Shown here piece after piece: positions 7,001 to 14,603 of a stretch of 25,014 bases of DNA. Both the position numbers and the translations under genes were made by a program. The notes under the pieces were generated by a model, which made no database searches, was not told the DNA's origin, and saw only the letters and a list, made by a program, of their open reading frames with translations. The DNA is taken from assembly GCA_903888395.1 (NCBI GenBank), contig CAISTO010000069.1:1-25014 (forward strand), in the 5' to 3' direction. Each line of letters starts with the position of its first letter. Position 1 is the first letter of the stretch. Origin of the DNA: an uncultured Bacteroidota bacterium. GTDB taxonomy: Bacteria > Bacteroidota > Bacteroidia > UKL13-3.

Positions 7001-8945
7001 AACCACTACTTATACAGTTACTGGAACAATTAATGCACCGGGCTGTCAGAACACAGCCACAAAAATAATTACCGTAAATCCATTACCAACTGTTACCGCC
7101 AATGCAACGACAACCACTATTTGTGCAGGTGATACCATTACATTAACAGGAGGTGGTACGGCTGATAATTACGCTTGGTCAAACGGAGCAACTAATGGTA
7201 TTGCATTTGTTCCGCAATCAGGAACCTCTATTTATACTGTTACTGGAACAATCGCTACATCAGGTTGTAAGAATACAGCATCCAAAACTATTATTGTAAA
7301 CCCAATTCCTACATTAACTATTACTGCTTCTGATATTACAAAATGTAGTGGCCCGTGTGTAGGAACAGCAAGTGTAGTTGTAACAAATGGAACAACTCCA
7401 TATTCTTATCTTTGGTCAAATGGTCAAACAAGCAATACTGCTTCATTTTTATGTCAGGGCAGCACTGTAACTGTAACAGATACTAAAGGATGCAAGACCA
7501 AAAGTAATATCAATAGCAAAACTTTTTCCAACCCCAACGCTAATATTTATTTAACCAACTTAGCTGCCATTGATCAAACAAAATTATCGCCTGCTTTTGC
7601 TTCTTTTTACAGTTATAATTTGCCAACTACCATCAATGCAAATCCATCTAACCCTCGAAACTTTGTAGATGCAGGAAAAAAGGCAAGATTTAAAGTAGAA
7701 TGTACCAATCAAAAAGCAAACGGACAATCAATAGTAAGTGGAATTTGTAAAGTAAGAAGCAACAGTCCTTATATAAAAATTACAGATAGCTCGTCTGCAT
7801 TAAATAATATTGGTTGGAGTAACAAAGCTTGGTCGGCCGATGAATTTGAAATAGATATAGACCCAAAAACTCCTCCTGGGCAGAGTGTTTATATTGATTT
7901 TGTGGTGCAAGAAAATGGCCAAGATTATGCCACTACATGTATTTCAATTCCGGTATCACCTTTGGCATATTCAACCACTACATCTGCAACTATTGATGAC
8001 GACAATAACCCAGATAGTAAGGGCAACGACAATGATATTTGTGACCCAAATGAAACCATTGAATTTTACCCGTGGTTAGATAATAAAACGGCATTAAATG
8101 CTGAATATGTAAGAGGAAGATTTGAGAATTTAGACAACCACAGTTTTATAAAAATTTGGAACGACACACAAGGTGTAAATACAAGAGTTTTTGACGCCAC
8201 TTGGTGGAATTATTCATTTGCAAAGCCACAAACTATTAATTCATTATCCTCCAATACCACTCCAGAATATGATTTTGTTTTTGATTATAAAAACAATACG
8301 AAAAGTGGTGATTTTAAATTATACATGGTAATGGCTGGTGGGTTTAAATTGTTCAATGGCGATGCATTATCGTTAGTTCAATGGTCCTTACCTTTTAACT
8401 TTTCAGGAAATGGATTAAATGATAGCTTGAACATAACACCTCAGAATTTAAGTTATTCCTCGGTAGCTAGTAGCAAACAAGTAACTGTAAACTGCAATAG
8501 AACTTGGTTAGTAAATGCCAGCCAACCATGGGTAACTTTTAACAAAACTTCTGGCAATGGAAATGACATGCTAAATGTTTATGTAACTGAAAATCCCACT
8601 AGTATTCAAAGAACAGCCACAGCCACATTTACGGCTGGTTCTAACATAAAAACAGTAACCATTATTCAAGATGCTACAGTGGGAATAAATGAAGCAAACA
8701 AAACAAATCATATTACCATTTACCCCAACCCAACTTCTGGAATAGTCTCCATTTCATCCAACCAAACTATTGCAAATATTGAAGTTTTTGATGTAACAGG
8801 TAAATTGGTTTATACCCAACAAAACAATAACAACCAAACCAATTTAGAAATTGATTTATCTGCTTTAAGCAATGGCATTTATTTAATACATGCACAAAAT
8901 AATTTTGGTGGAATTAGTATAAGAAAATTAGTGGTGAGTAAATAA
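4092..8945 (+). CDS. Large T9SS-secreted FG-GAP/VCBS repeat surface protein
   Basis: A 1617-residue exported protein. Order: signal peptide 1-34 (cleavage GFA|QV); IPT/TIG domain, about 36-115; 14 tandem FG-GAP/VCBS repeats of about 52 residues, 131-850, nearly all with a DxDGDGKxD calcium-binding loop; three Ig/PKD-like repeats of about 72 residues, 854-1070 (motifs ITLTGGG, AFVPP and YTVTGT); a SprB-like fourth Ig unit, about 1070-1136 (YSYLWSNGQTS, VTVTDTKGC); an unassigned beta-rich region, about 1140-1440; a BACON-like domain, 1447-1529; and a T9SS type A sorting domain, 1540-1617 (ITIYPNPTSG, NGIYLI). Family knowledge: such proteins are exported by T9SS and act as surface adhesins or scaffolds, and FG-GAP repeats form Ca-dependent beta-propellers. 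Ligand unknown. The start resembles the remnant at 14326 and the end resembles the remnant at 3885, so paralogues existed. The downstream gene begins 66 bases later. Confidence 0.93.
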   Translation: MKTHTIIIANKQANRFRYIATTFLLILLGYSGFAQVPSITTFAPASGAIGTTVIITGTNFNTTLANNIVFFGATRATVSAGSATSLTVTVPSGASYQPISVTNITNGLTAYSSKPFITTFSCGSITSSSFAPKVDFTTGTIPFKVTTGDFDGDGKTDLVIVNNKSNSISVLRNTGSNGTVSFAAKVDFTTGTQPWKISTGDLDGDGKLDIAVANLNSASVSLFLNTSSSGTISFATKVDFTTGLSPTNISIGDLDGDGKLDLAVTNNYSNSVSVLRNTGSSGTISFAAKVDFTTGTQPNSVSMGDLDGDGKLDLAVTNNATIISVLRNTGGSGIIAFAAKVDFTTGSGTNSISIIDFDGDGKLDLAVSNSFSNSVSVLRNIGSSGTISFATKVDFTTGSYPSSISIGDLDGDGKLDLTVMNAYSNSISILRNTCSSGTVSFAAKVDFFTETTPESISIGDMDGDGKLDLTVTNSYSPFVSILRNTCSSGIISFATKVDFQTGTIPFNISSGDFDGDGKTDLAVVNEIPNSVSVFRNTSSNGTVSFAAKIDFITGAIPNSVSTGDFDGDGKLDLAVSNSNSSSVSVFRNTSSSGTISFATKVDFTTGTGPQSISVGDFDRDGKLDFAVLNYYSNSVSVFRNSGSSGTIFFATKVDFTTETNPISVSIGDLDGDNKLDIAIVNYNSSSVSVFRNTSSSGTVSFATKVNYAVGTFPRSISIGDLDGDGKLDLAVTSGSNLNNVSVFRNTSNSGIISFATIVTFTTGTILKSVSIDDLDGDGKLDLVVGNSSPACVSVFRNTGSSGTISFAAKVDFAIETDLYNISIRDLDGDGKKDLTVANSYFNIISVFRNTVGIPVTINATATLVCTGAGITLTGGGANTYNWSGGVINGVAFVPPVGTNIYTVTGTNTATGCQNTAAITIRVNPLPTVTVNATAATVCVGDTITLTGGGASTYTWSGGVTNGAAFVPPMGTTTYTVTGTINAPGCQNTATKIITVNPLPTVTANATTTTICAGDTITLTGGGTADNYAWSNGATNGIAFVPQSGTSIYTVTGTIATSGCKNTASKTIIVNPIPTLTITASDITKCSGPCVGTASVVVTNGTTPYSYLWSNGQTSNTASFLCQGSTVTVTDTKGCKTKSNINSKTFSNPNANIYLTNLAAIDQTKLSPAFASFYSYNLPTTINANPSNPRNFVDAGKKARFKVECTNQKANGQSIVSGICKVRSNSPYIKITDSSSALNNIGWSNKAWSADEFEIDIDPKTPPGQSVYIDFVVQENGQDYATTCISIPVSPLAYSTTTSATIDDDNNPDSKGNDNDICDPNETIEFYPWLDNKTALNAEYVRGRFENLDNHSFIKIWNDTQGVNTRVFDATWWNYSFAKPQTINSLSSNTTPEYDFVFDYKNNTKSGDFKLYMVMAGGFKLFNGDALSLVQWSLPFNFSGNGLNDSLNITPQNLSYSSVASSKQVTVNCNRTWLVNASQPWVTFNKTSGNGNDMLNVYVTENPTSIQRTATATFTAGSNIKTVTIIQDATVGINEANKTNHITIYPNPTSGIVSISSNQTIANIEVFDVTGKLVYTQQNNNNQTNLEIDLSALSNGIYLIHAQNNFGGISIRKLVVSK
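4482..6641 (+). repeat. 14-unit tandem repeat array (about 156 bp per unit)
   Basis: Within the FG-GAP gene, 14 units of about 52 codons each run from AKVDFTTG to SGTISFA. DNA-level similarity is high around AAAGTGGATTTTACAACAGG and GATTTGGATGGAGA. Units 1, 2 and 3 share private features with units 8, 9 and 10 respectively (TIPF with GDGKTDL; STGD; YSNSVSV with GSSGT), hinting at a higher-order duplication of seven units, about 1.09 kb. Such arrays can expand or contract by recombination and are prone to assembly collapse. Confidence 0.9.
6651..7310 (+). repeat. Three tandem Ig/PKD-like repeats (about 216 bp per unit)
   Basis: Three consecutive units share, in order, CxGxxITLTGGG, a W-S-(G/N)-G motif, AFVPP or AFVPQ, YTVTGT, GC(Q/K)NTA and VNP(L/I)P. 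Two conserved cysteines per unit could form an intradomain disulfide. They form the stalk between the FG-GAP array and the C-terminal regions of the large surface protein. Confidence 0.85.
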
Positions 8946-8971
8946 TAATTATCAAGTATGTACATTTTTTT

Positions 8972-8979
8972 TAAATTTG
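8972..8979 (+). promoter_or_regulatory. Candidate -7 promoter box upstream of the propeller gene
   Basis: TAAATTTG fits the TAnnTTTG consensus and lies 32 bases before the ATG at 9012. No convincing -33 TTTG is visible. If real, it would let 9012-14272 be transcribed apart from the FG-GAP gene. Confidence 0.3.
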
Positions 8980-9011
8980 TTCAAACTAGAAAATATAGTA
9001 ACAAAAAATTA

Positions 9012-10796
9012 ATGAAAAAATTCCAACTTATAACATGTGTTTTGATACTTTCAATATTGTCAACTTATGCGCAAATTTATCACTCGGTTGCAAATTTTTC
9101 ATATGCTAAAGAGGGTCTTTATGCCAAAGTTATAAAGTCGAATCCTACCAATGCCAAAATAATTTATATTGGAGCACAAAATGTAAATTCAAGTTATAAA
9201 GGATTTTTTGATACCTACGACTTAACTCAACTAAATTCAATAAAACGAACAAAAAGAATGGGCATTTTAACAGATTCCTTTGGTGTAACAGATTTTGTGT
9301 TTCGAGGTTCCGATATATATGCAATTGGATCAAAAGGTTTGCAAATTATAAGTGCGAGTTCACCTACAAATCCAATATTTAGTAAAAATATTAAAACATT
9401 TAAAGATGGTAACAGTACATCAAATTTTGGCTATATGACTGCTTCTATATTTATTGATGGAGATAAAATGCATTATGGCGGATTTGATTATAAATTGTTT
9501 GACATCAGTAATTTAAATTTGCTTACAAAACTTGCTTCCAAAAGTTATTCGGGAATTAACAGTGGAAGTATAAAGGGTATAGGTTCAAATAAAGTGCTAG
9601 TTGGTGATGGTTATGATTTAAAGATTTATGATGTATCAGCGGCACCTAAAGTTACTTCAACTACTTTAAATTTCCTTTATGGCGATCCAAAGCAAATGTT
9701 ATACGATGAGTCAAAACAAATATTATATACCACATTTGAAACTGCCTCAAAAAATTTTATTTATTCAGTTAACATGACCAATAATACCAAATTGGATTCC
9801 TTTAATTATTTGTCTGTTGCTGGTTTTAATCCATCAGGTCATTCCGGTATGTTTTTGTATAAAGATACACTGTACATAGGAACATCAAGTGGAGTGGCGT
9901 TGTTTGATGTAAGTAATTCTTCCAAATTGCAATTTATAGGTAAATTAAGAACAGGAGGTGCCAACGCAGTTTTTGTAAACGATGAATACTTGATAGCTAA
10001 CGATAGTTATAATTTACGTTTTTACCGCAGAGGTCCTGCACCTACAACTTCGCAACCAACGTTAAAAATAGAGGACATTAATGAAAATTTGCCAACAGTA
10101 AAACCAAGTGCTTCAGCTTCCGAATTAAGTGAGATAAAATCTTCTAGCTATGATAATAAGCTGTGTCCCAAATATGGCTTTAAATTTAGTAATAAAAATC
10201 CAAGTTATAATTGTGTTGCTTTAGAGTGGTGGTCTTTATCTACCAGAACAAACTCAGTAGATGCTTCAGGTAATTTTAAACAATCATCTGATCCACAACC
10301 TAAATTTTTTACCATTCAGTTCAAGAGGCAAGGAGATATTTATTGGACTTCAGAAAAGCGAGAAAATACTGGGATAAATGTTCACACCATTAGCGGGCTT
10401 GATGCTTGTACCAAGTATGAAGTTCGGTTAATAACAACATGCGATAATAATGAAGTATCTGAGCCTTCAAATATTGTTCGATTTACAACAGCTTGTAATA
10501 AACCTGGCAATTTAACAGTTGAAAATATCACCAAAAATTCAGCAAAAATTAATAGTCAACGTTTAACTGCAGCTTTTACTTTCCCTTGCGCCAGTTCAGC
10601 CACCACACAAATTCGAATAATTGAATATAAAACTAATACCAGTTCATGGCAAGAAGTAATTTGTAATTCAGGAAGCCCATGTATTTTAAATGCATTAAGT
10701 TCTGGAACCATTTACAGGGTTAGGGCAAGATTTAAATACGGAAACAACCTATATTCTAATTATACCAATGAAATCAGTTTTACAACTACCAATTAA
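9012..10796 (+). CDS. Exported beta-propeller (LVIVD-like) protein with two Fn3 domains
   Basis: 594 residues from ATG 9012. This start gives a clean signal peptide (MKKFQLITCVLILSILSTYA|Q); the frame is open from 8958, but the earlier ATG adds 18 unlikely residues. Residues about 25-345 look like a beta-propeller made of LVIVD-type blades (GLQIISASSPTNP, KLFDISNL, LKIYDVSAAPK, VALFDVSNSSKLQFIG). Residues about 384-495 and 497-594 are two fibronectin type III domains (SGLDACTKYEVRLIT; LSSGTIYRVRARF), each with paired cysteines. No T9SS sorting motif is visible and the protein ends in a plain Fn3 strand (ISFTTTN), so the export route beyond Sec is unclear. It is followed after 9 bases by the next gene and probably forms an operon with 10806 and 13427. 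Function unknown; probably binds protein or glycan at the surface. Confidence 0.8.
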   Translation: MKKFQLITCVLILSILSTYAQIYHSVANFSYAKEGLYAKVIKSNPTNAKIIYIGAQNVNSSYKGFFDTYDLTQLNSIKRTKRMGILTDSFGVTDFVFRGSDIYAIGSKGLQIISASSPTNPIFSKNIKTFKDGNSTSNFGYMTASIFIDGDKMHYGGFDYKLFDISNLNLLTKLASKSYSGINSGSIKGIGSNKVLVGDGYDLKIYDVSAAPKVTSTTLNFLYGDPKQMLYDESKQILYTTFETASKNFIYSVNMTNNTKLDSFNYLSVAGFNPSGHSGMFLYKDTLYIGTSSGVALFDVSNSSKLQFIGKLRTGGANAVFVNDEYLIANDSYNLRFYRRGPAPTTSQPTLKIEDINENLPTVKPSASASELSEIKSSSYDNKLCPKYGFKFSNKNPSYNCVALEWWSLSTRTNSVDASGNFKQSSDPQPKFFTIQFKRQGDIYWTSEKRENTGINVHTISGLDACTKYEVRLITTCDNNEVSEPSNIVRFTTACNKPGNLTVENITKNSAKINSQRLTAAFTFPCASSATTQIRIIEYKTNTSSWQEVICNSGSPCILNALSSGTIYRVRARFKYGNNLYSNYTNEISFTTTN

Positions 10797-10805
10797 TTTT
10801 TTAAA

Positions 10806-13415
10806 ATGAATAACAAAACCAATTTTTTTTTAATTGCAGCTTTTTTATTGATAAACGCTATTGATGCGTTATCTCAATCAAAACAAACTCCTAACACTTC
10901 CGATGTAAAAACATTGTTATGGACCTATTCAGTTTCAGATCCAAATTATAGTTCCGGTGCTATGGATGCTATCGTTGAATTGGAGTACTTTTTTAAAAGA
11001 GAAAAAATTCTTGACAAAACTTTTTTGTGTATAAATATCCATTACAAAAGCATGGAGTATACAACTATGTATGGGGGATACAGGTATAAATTGCATGGAA
11101 AATTGTATACGCAAGATGTATTACAAAGTTATGATTCGAGAGGTAGTGATTGTTTTACAAATATCACATTAAATGTAGTAGGGATTAAGAATTTAAGTGT
11201 TCCTGGTTTTTCTAAAAAAATTACATATTGGGGAGCCACTCATACTTTTCAGCTTGGAGAAATCAGTAATACACAAGACCTCAGTCATTATACTCTTGAC
11301 CCAGTTTTATCAAATTGTTATTACATGGTAGAAAAAGGTAATGAGTGTATTGGGGAACGAATAAGAAATTTTGAGAAAAGTATAAAAAACAGAGGCGATT
11401 ATAAAAGCGCCATTCAAAAAGCCGATCAAGCATTTCAAGCCAAAGACTGGAGCTCAGCAAAACAATATTACAAACAAGCATCTGGTATTTTCCCTGAAGA
11501 AAATTATCCTACAACTCAATTAGAGAGAATTAAAGAGGAAGAAGATAAAATTACTGCGGCTAAAAACAAAGCTTTAAATGATGTAAAAACTGCTGGTGGT
11601 GCTACAACAACTGGTGGAACAAAAACATCAAGTGACACAAAATCAACTTCAGATGCAAATCAAAAAAAAGCTGGAGATGCCACAGGTTCTGAAAAGTCAA
11701 ATAAAGAAGCTAAAAGTGAGGAGGATATTAAAAAAGAAAAGGAAAGTTTAGGTAAAAAAGGAAGTGGATTAACACCTCAACAAGAAAGAGAAATAGCAGC
11801 CGAGAAAAGAGCTGCGGATGAAAAAATAGAGGCTGAAAGAAGGGCTGAAGCGGCTAGACTGGAAGCTGAAAGGATAGCCAAGGAAGAGAAGGCACGTGTA
11901 GAAAGAAAAGATAATTGGGAAAAACAAAAACAAGCAGAAACGGATGCAAATTTTGATATGCTAGAGGATTTAGGTGTTGCCGCACTTTTATTACATATCA
12001 GTATTGCACAATTAACTTATGCCGATATTGGATCGAGCGGTCCGGGTAATATTTACCCTGATCCTTCATTGTGTTTTGATATGGAATTTGGTTATGGTCT
12101 TACTATTGCTCCCTTGTATGTTGATGTAAGAGAAGAAAAGTATGATGGGAATGTAACTACTTATGATGAATCAGCAAAGTATACAAATATTTTTAATTTA
12201 GATTATCAGTTTAAAACAAGTTTTTGGCCTGTACAAAGTAAGTATTTCGGATTGGCATTTTCCGGTGGTGTTTCGGGAGGACATGGTTTTACTTTTGAAA
12301 GTTATAATTACCAATTACAATATGGTACTAAAGCTTATATTGGTTCTGAAACTTTTAAGTTTTACACTGAATATAATTTAGTTAATAGAACATTCATCGT
12401 AAGTAGTTGGTTAGATTCAAAGGTTTCAGAGGAAGGTACTAGTTCAGGTACAATTCATCAATTGAAAGCTGGTATGAGGTTTAATTTTGATACATATTGG
12501 GAAACAGATACACGAGCTTCTATTGATATTTTACCTGTATTTGAATTAGACCAAAGAAGTAGTTTTAAGAATGGATACGGACGCTTACCTGAATCTTGGA
12601 CAAATGGATTGGAAGTTGGATTGAGTTTTGACAACAGATTACATGCTTATTTCAGAACCATGTGGAATTTTCCGATTTTTGGAGAAAACAAATATGTATT
12701 AGGACCATCTGTTGATAAAACAGATATTTTTTTAAATTTTGGAGTAGTTAGAAATTTAAACTTTATTATGAATAATGAAGTAACAGGTACTGTAAGTAAT
12801 TTGAATACTTTAAGAAGAATGGCAAAAGAGCAACGGAATCATACACTATATTTCTTGATGCCTTCATATCAATATTTTAAAACAATGGATGGGCAATTTA
12901 ATTACCAACCTGCTATTTCTATAACACCCATTGGTTACGGTTATGAATATTTTCCTTTCAAAAATTTTTCAATTGGTTTATCAGGATTATTAACTTATCA
13001 AATTATAAAAATGGGTATTGATCCTTTAAGTAAAAATATTCCATCAGGAATGAAAATTGAGGAAGCTTATAAAATGGAAAATATAAACATAGAGGCTCCG
13101 CTTTCTATAAAATACCATAATACTTTCCAGTCAAACAATAATTATTGGTTAATGGCTTCATACAATAATATTTTTGCAGTTTCTCAATCTGTAACAGCAT
13201 TTTCGCTTTTAGATAATAAAGAGATAACTAAAAATAGTGTAGAAATGAATACTTCACTTTCTTCATTCCAATATGGCATAGGATGTGATTTTAATATTGG
13301 TGATAGTTATTTTTCTGCCGGCTTAATTTATGAAAAGGGTAGGGGAAATTTAATAGAAGGTGCCGATGGTACAAAAATTAATGGCATTAGATTTTTAGTG
13401 GGTGCAAAATTGTAA
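10806..13415 (+). CDS. Exported protein with TPR-like motif, coiled coil and predicted outer-membrane barrel
   Basis: 869 residues. Signal peptide about 1-23 (LINAIDALS|Q). Residues 30-190: unassigned domain with several Tyr and Cys. About 195-245: one or two TPR-like helices (AIQKADQAFQAKDWSSAKQYY, with A, A, W and Y at TPR-like spacing). About 258-385: a Thr/Ser/Lys-rich linker running into a charged coiled coil (AAEKRAADEKIEAERRAEA). About 390-869: alternating aromatic/polar beta-strand pattern ending GIRFLVGAKL, as expected for a roughly 480-residue outer-membrane beta-barrel. I do not recognise a named family for the whole. A periplasmic coiled coil joined to a C-terminal barrel suggests an outer-membrane anchor with a reach into the periplasm. 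Working as a partner for export or display of the upstream T9SS cargo is a guess from gene order. A run of nine T at 10823-10831 lies in codons 6-9. Confidence 0.72.
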   Translation: MNNKTNFFLIAAFLLINAIDALSQSKQTPNTSDVKTLLWTYSVSDPNYSSGAMDAIVELEYFFKREKILDKTFLCINIHYKSMEYTTMYGGYRYKLHGKLYTQDVLQSYDSRGSDCFTNITLNVVGIKNLSVPGFSKKITYWGATHTFQLGEISNTQDLSHYTLDPVLSNCYYMVEKGNECIGERIRNFEKSIKNRGDYKSAIQKADQAFQAKDWSSAKQYYKQASGIFPEENYPTTQLERIKEEEDKITAAKNKALNDVKTAGGATTTGGTKTSSDTKSTSDANQKKAGDATGSEKSNKEAKSEEDIKKEKESLGKKGSGLTPQQEREIAAEKRAADEKIEAERRAEAARLEAERIAKEEKARVERKDNWEKQKQAETDANFDMLEDLGVAALLLHISIAQLTYADIGSSGPGNIYPDPSLCFDMEFGYGLTIAPLYVDVREEKYDGNVTTYDESAKYTNIFNLDYQFKTSFWPVQSKYFGLAFSGGVSGGHGFTFESYNYQLQYGTKAYIGSETFKFYTEYNLVNRTFIVSSWLDSKVSEEGTSSGTIHQLKAGMRFNFDTYWETDTRASIDILPVFELDQRSSFKNGYGRLPESWTNGLEVGLSFDNRLHAYFRTMWNFPIFGENKYVLGPSVDKTDIFLNFGVVRNLNFIMNNEVTGTVSNLNTLRRMAKEQRNHTLYFLMPSYQYFKTMDGQFNYQPAISITPIGYGYEYFPFKNFSIGLSGLLTYQIIKMGIDPLSKNIPSGMKIEEAYKMENINIEAPLSIKYHNTFQSNNNYWLMASYNNIFAVSQSVTAFSLLDNKEITKNSVEMNTSLSSFQYGIGCDFNIGDSYFSAGLIYEKGRGNLIEGADGTKINGIRFLVGAKL

Positions 13416-13426
13416 TTGAAATTTAT

Positions 13427-14272
13427 ATGAAAAAAATTATTTATACAATCTTATTACTCACCAATTTTTCTTTGGTATCAAATTCTCAAATGACCCAAAT
13501 AAAAAACTTTTTGGAAAAACCCGAAGTTAAATTAATTAAGGGAGAGTTTTTAAAAAGTAAATGGCAAATTGAAGGAGGAATTGGTTTTAATATTCAAATA
13601 GTTCCTTCTAGATTAAATTCTGCAGAATATACTTCTAGTAATAGTACAAGAAAGGAAAGAATAGAAAACTCAATGGGTATAGCTCCAGGATTGGCTTTAG
13701 CACTGAATATTCAACCTATTAAAAACAAATATTTAGCATACCAATATCAGGTTAAGTTTTCTGAAGCTTGGTTATTTCCAATGAGTGCCAGCACTTATTG
13801 GGAAGCACATCATTTAGCCTTGGGATATGAATTTTTATTTTTTACTATGAATTTTGAATACAGTAATTTAACTTATTCTTATTCTGATCAAACTTCTTCT
13901 TCTTCTTCTCTATCAAGTGATGATATATTAGAAGAAAAATCAAACTCTATTTATGAGTCAAACTCAAATTCTTATGGTGTTCAGTGGTTAATGAACAATG
14001 AAAAGGGACGAAGTTTAGAGCTCAGAAAAATTAGTAAAAATTTTACAAATAATGATGCAAGTGGTTATGGAATTTATTTTAGGAACAAAAATAATATGCT
14101 TCAATTTGAATATTTTGCAAATCATCCAATAAATGCCACAACATATGTTAAAGACAATATTCTAAAAGAAGCTAACTTAATTAATACATCAAGCTGTTTT
14201 CATTTTTCATACATTAAGTATTTTGGTTTTGGTTCAGACTATCCAAATACAAGAAGAAAGCTATTGTATTAA
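13427..14272 (+). CDS. Exported protein of unknown function, possible small outer-membrane protein
   Basis: 281 residues with a signal peptide (MKKIIYTILLLTNFSLVSNSQ). The body has short alternating hydrophobic/aromatic stretches (GIAPGLALALNIQP, HHLALGYEFLFFTMNFEYSNL, CFHFSYIKYFGFG) that could be transmembrane beta-strands, and a Ser-rich loop of about 12 residues near residue 160. No catalytic motif is seen. It begins 11 bases after the upstream barrel gene and is most likely the last gene of that operon. I cannot assign a family. Confidence 0.7.
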   Translation: MKKIIYTILLLTNFSLVSNSQMTQIKNFLEKPEVKLIKGEFLKSKWQIEGGIGFNIQIVPSRLNSAEYTSSNSTRKERIENSMGIAPGLALALNIQPIKNKYLAYQYQVKFSEAWLFPMSASTYWEAHHLALGYEFLFFTMNFEYSNLTYSYSDQTSSSSSLSSDDILEEKSNSIYESNSNSYGVQWLMNNEKGRSLELRKISKNFTNNDASGYGIYFRNKNNMLQFEYFANHPINATTYVKDNILKEANLINTSSCFHFSYIKYFGFGSDYPNTRRKLLY

Positions 14273-14325
14273 AATGTATGTTTTACTAATTTAACAATGC
14301 TTATAAAATGATTTTAAAATAAAAC

Positions 14326-14420
14326 ATGAATATACATATTTCAATAATTTCAAACAAACAAGCTAATCAACTGCTTCCTTTGTGTTGCTACTACTTTTTT
14401 TTCTCTTAGCTATTGTATTA
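14326..14420 (+). pseudogene. Remnant of the 5' end (signal-peptide region) of an FG-GAP-gene paralogue
   Basis: ATG at 14326 begins a stretch that aligns with the first about 90 bases of the large surface gene. Shared blocks include AACAAACAAGC (AATAAACAAGC there), CTTCC, TTGCTACTAC and a T-rich run followed by CTTAGCTATT (CTTGGCTATT there). Small indels break the frame and TAG is reached at about 14407. The remnant is joined directly to the menC fragment that follows, so it marks a recombination junction rather than a gene. Confidence 0.65.
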
Positions 14421-14425
14421 TTTTG

Positions 14426-14584
14426 CAATTTTGCAGCAGCTTAAATACGCAAATACCACAGGGTTTAGGAACAGGAAGTCTTTATAAAAACAATATTGAA
14501 AGTCCACTTACCGTTAGCAAAGGTTTTATTCAATACGATTTGAAAAAAAAATGGGATTTAGCGCAGATTCAAAATTTGGAGTAA
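14426..14584 (+). pseudogene. Orphan 3' fragment of menC, frame intact
   Basis: 52 codons plus TAA that match the last 54 codons of the menC gene at 550-714. The first 35 residues are identical (from QFCSSLN to KGFI) and 44 of the first 48 match. In those first 35 codons I count ten base differences, all synonymous. No start codon or N-terminal part is present, so it is not expected to make an enzyme; the bases just before it belong to another gene remnant. The DUF1573 gene ends 19 bases downstream in the opposite direction. This mirrors a displaced gene 3' end left after insertion of a DNA block. Confidence 0.85.
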
Positions 14585-14603
14585 CAATTTTTCAAATAAA
14601 ATA

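Noticed and set aside
715..14584. Calling the block an integrative element with defined att sites
   Set aside because: No integrase, transposase, relaxase or short identical core was found; the menC copies differ at many sites, so only a neutral 'inserted block' model is supported.
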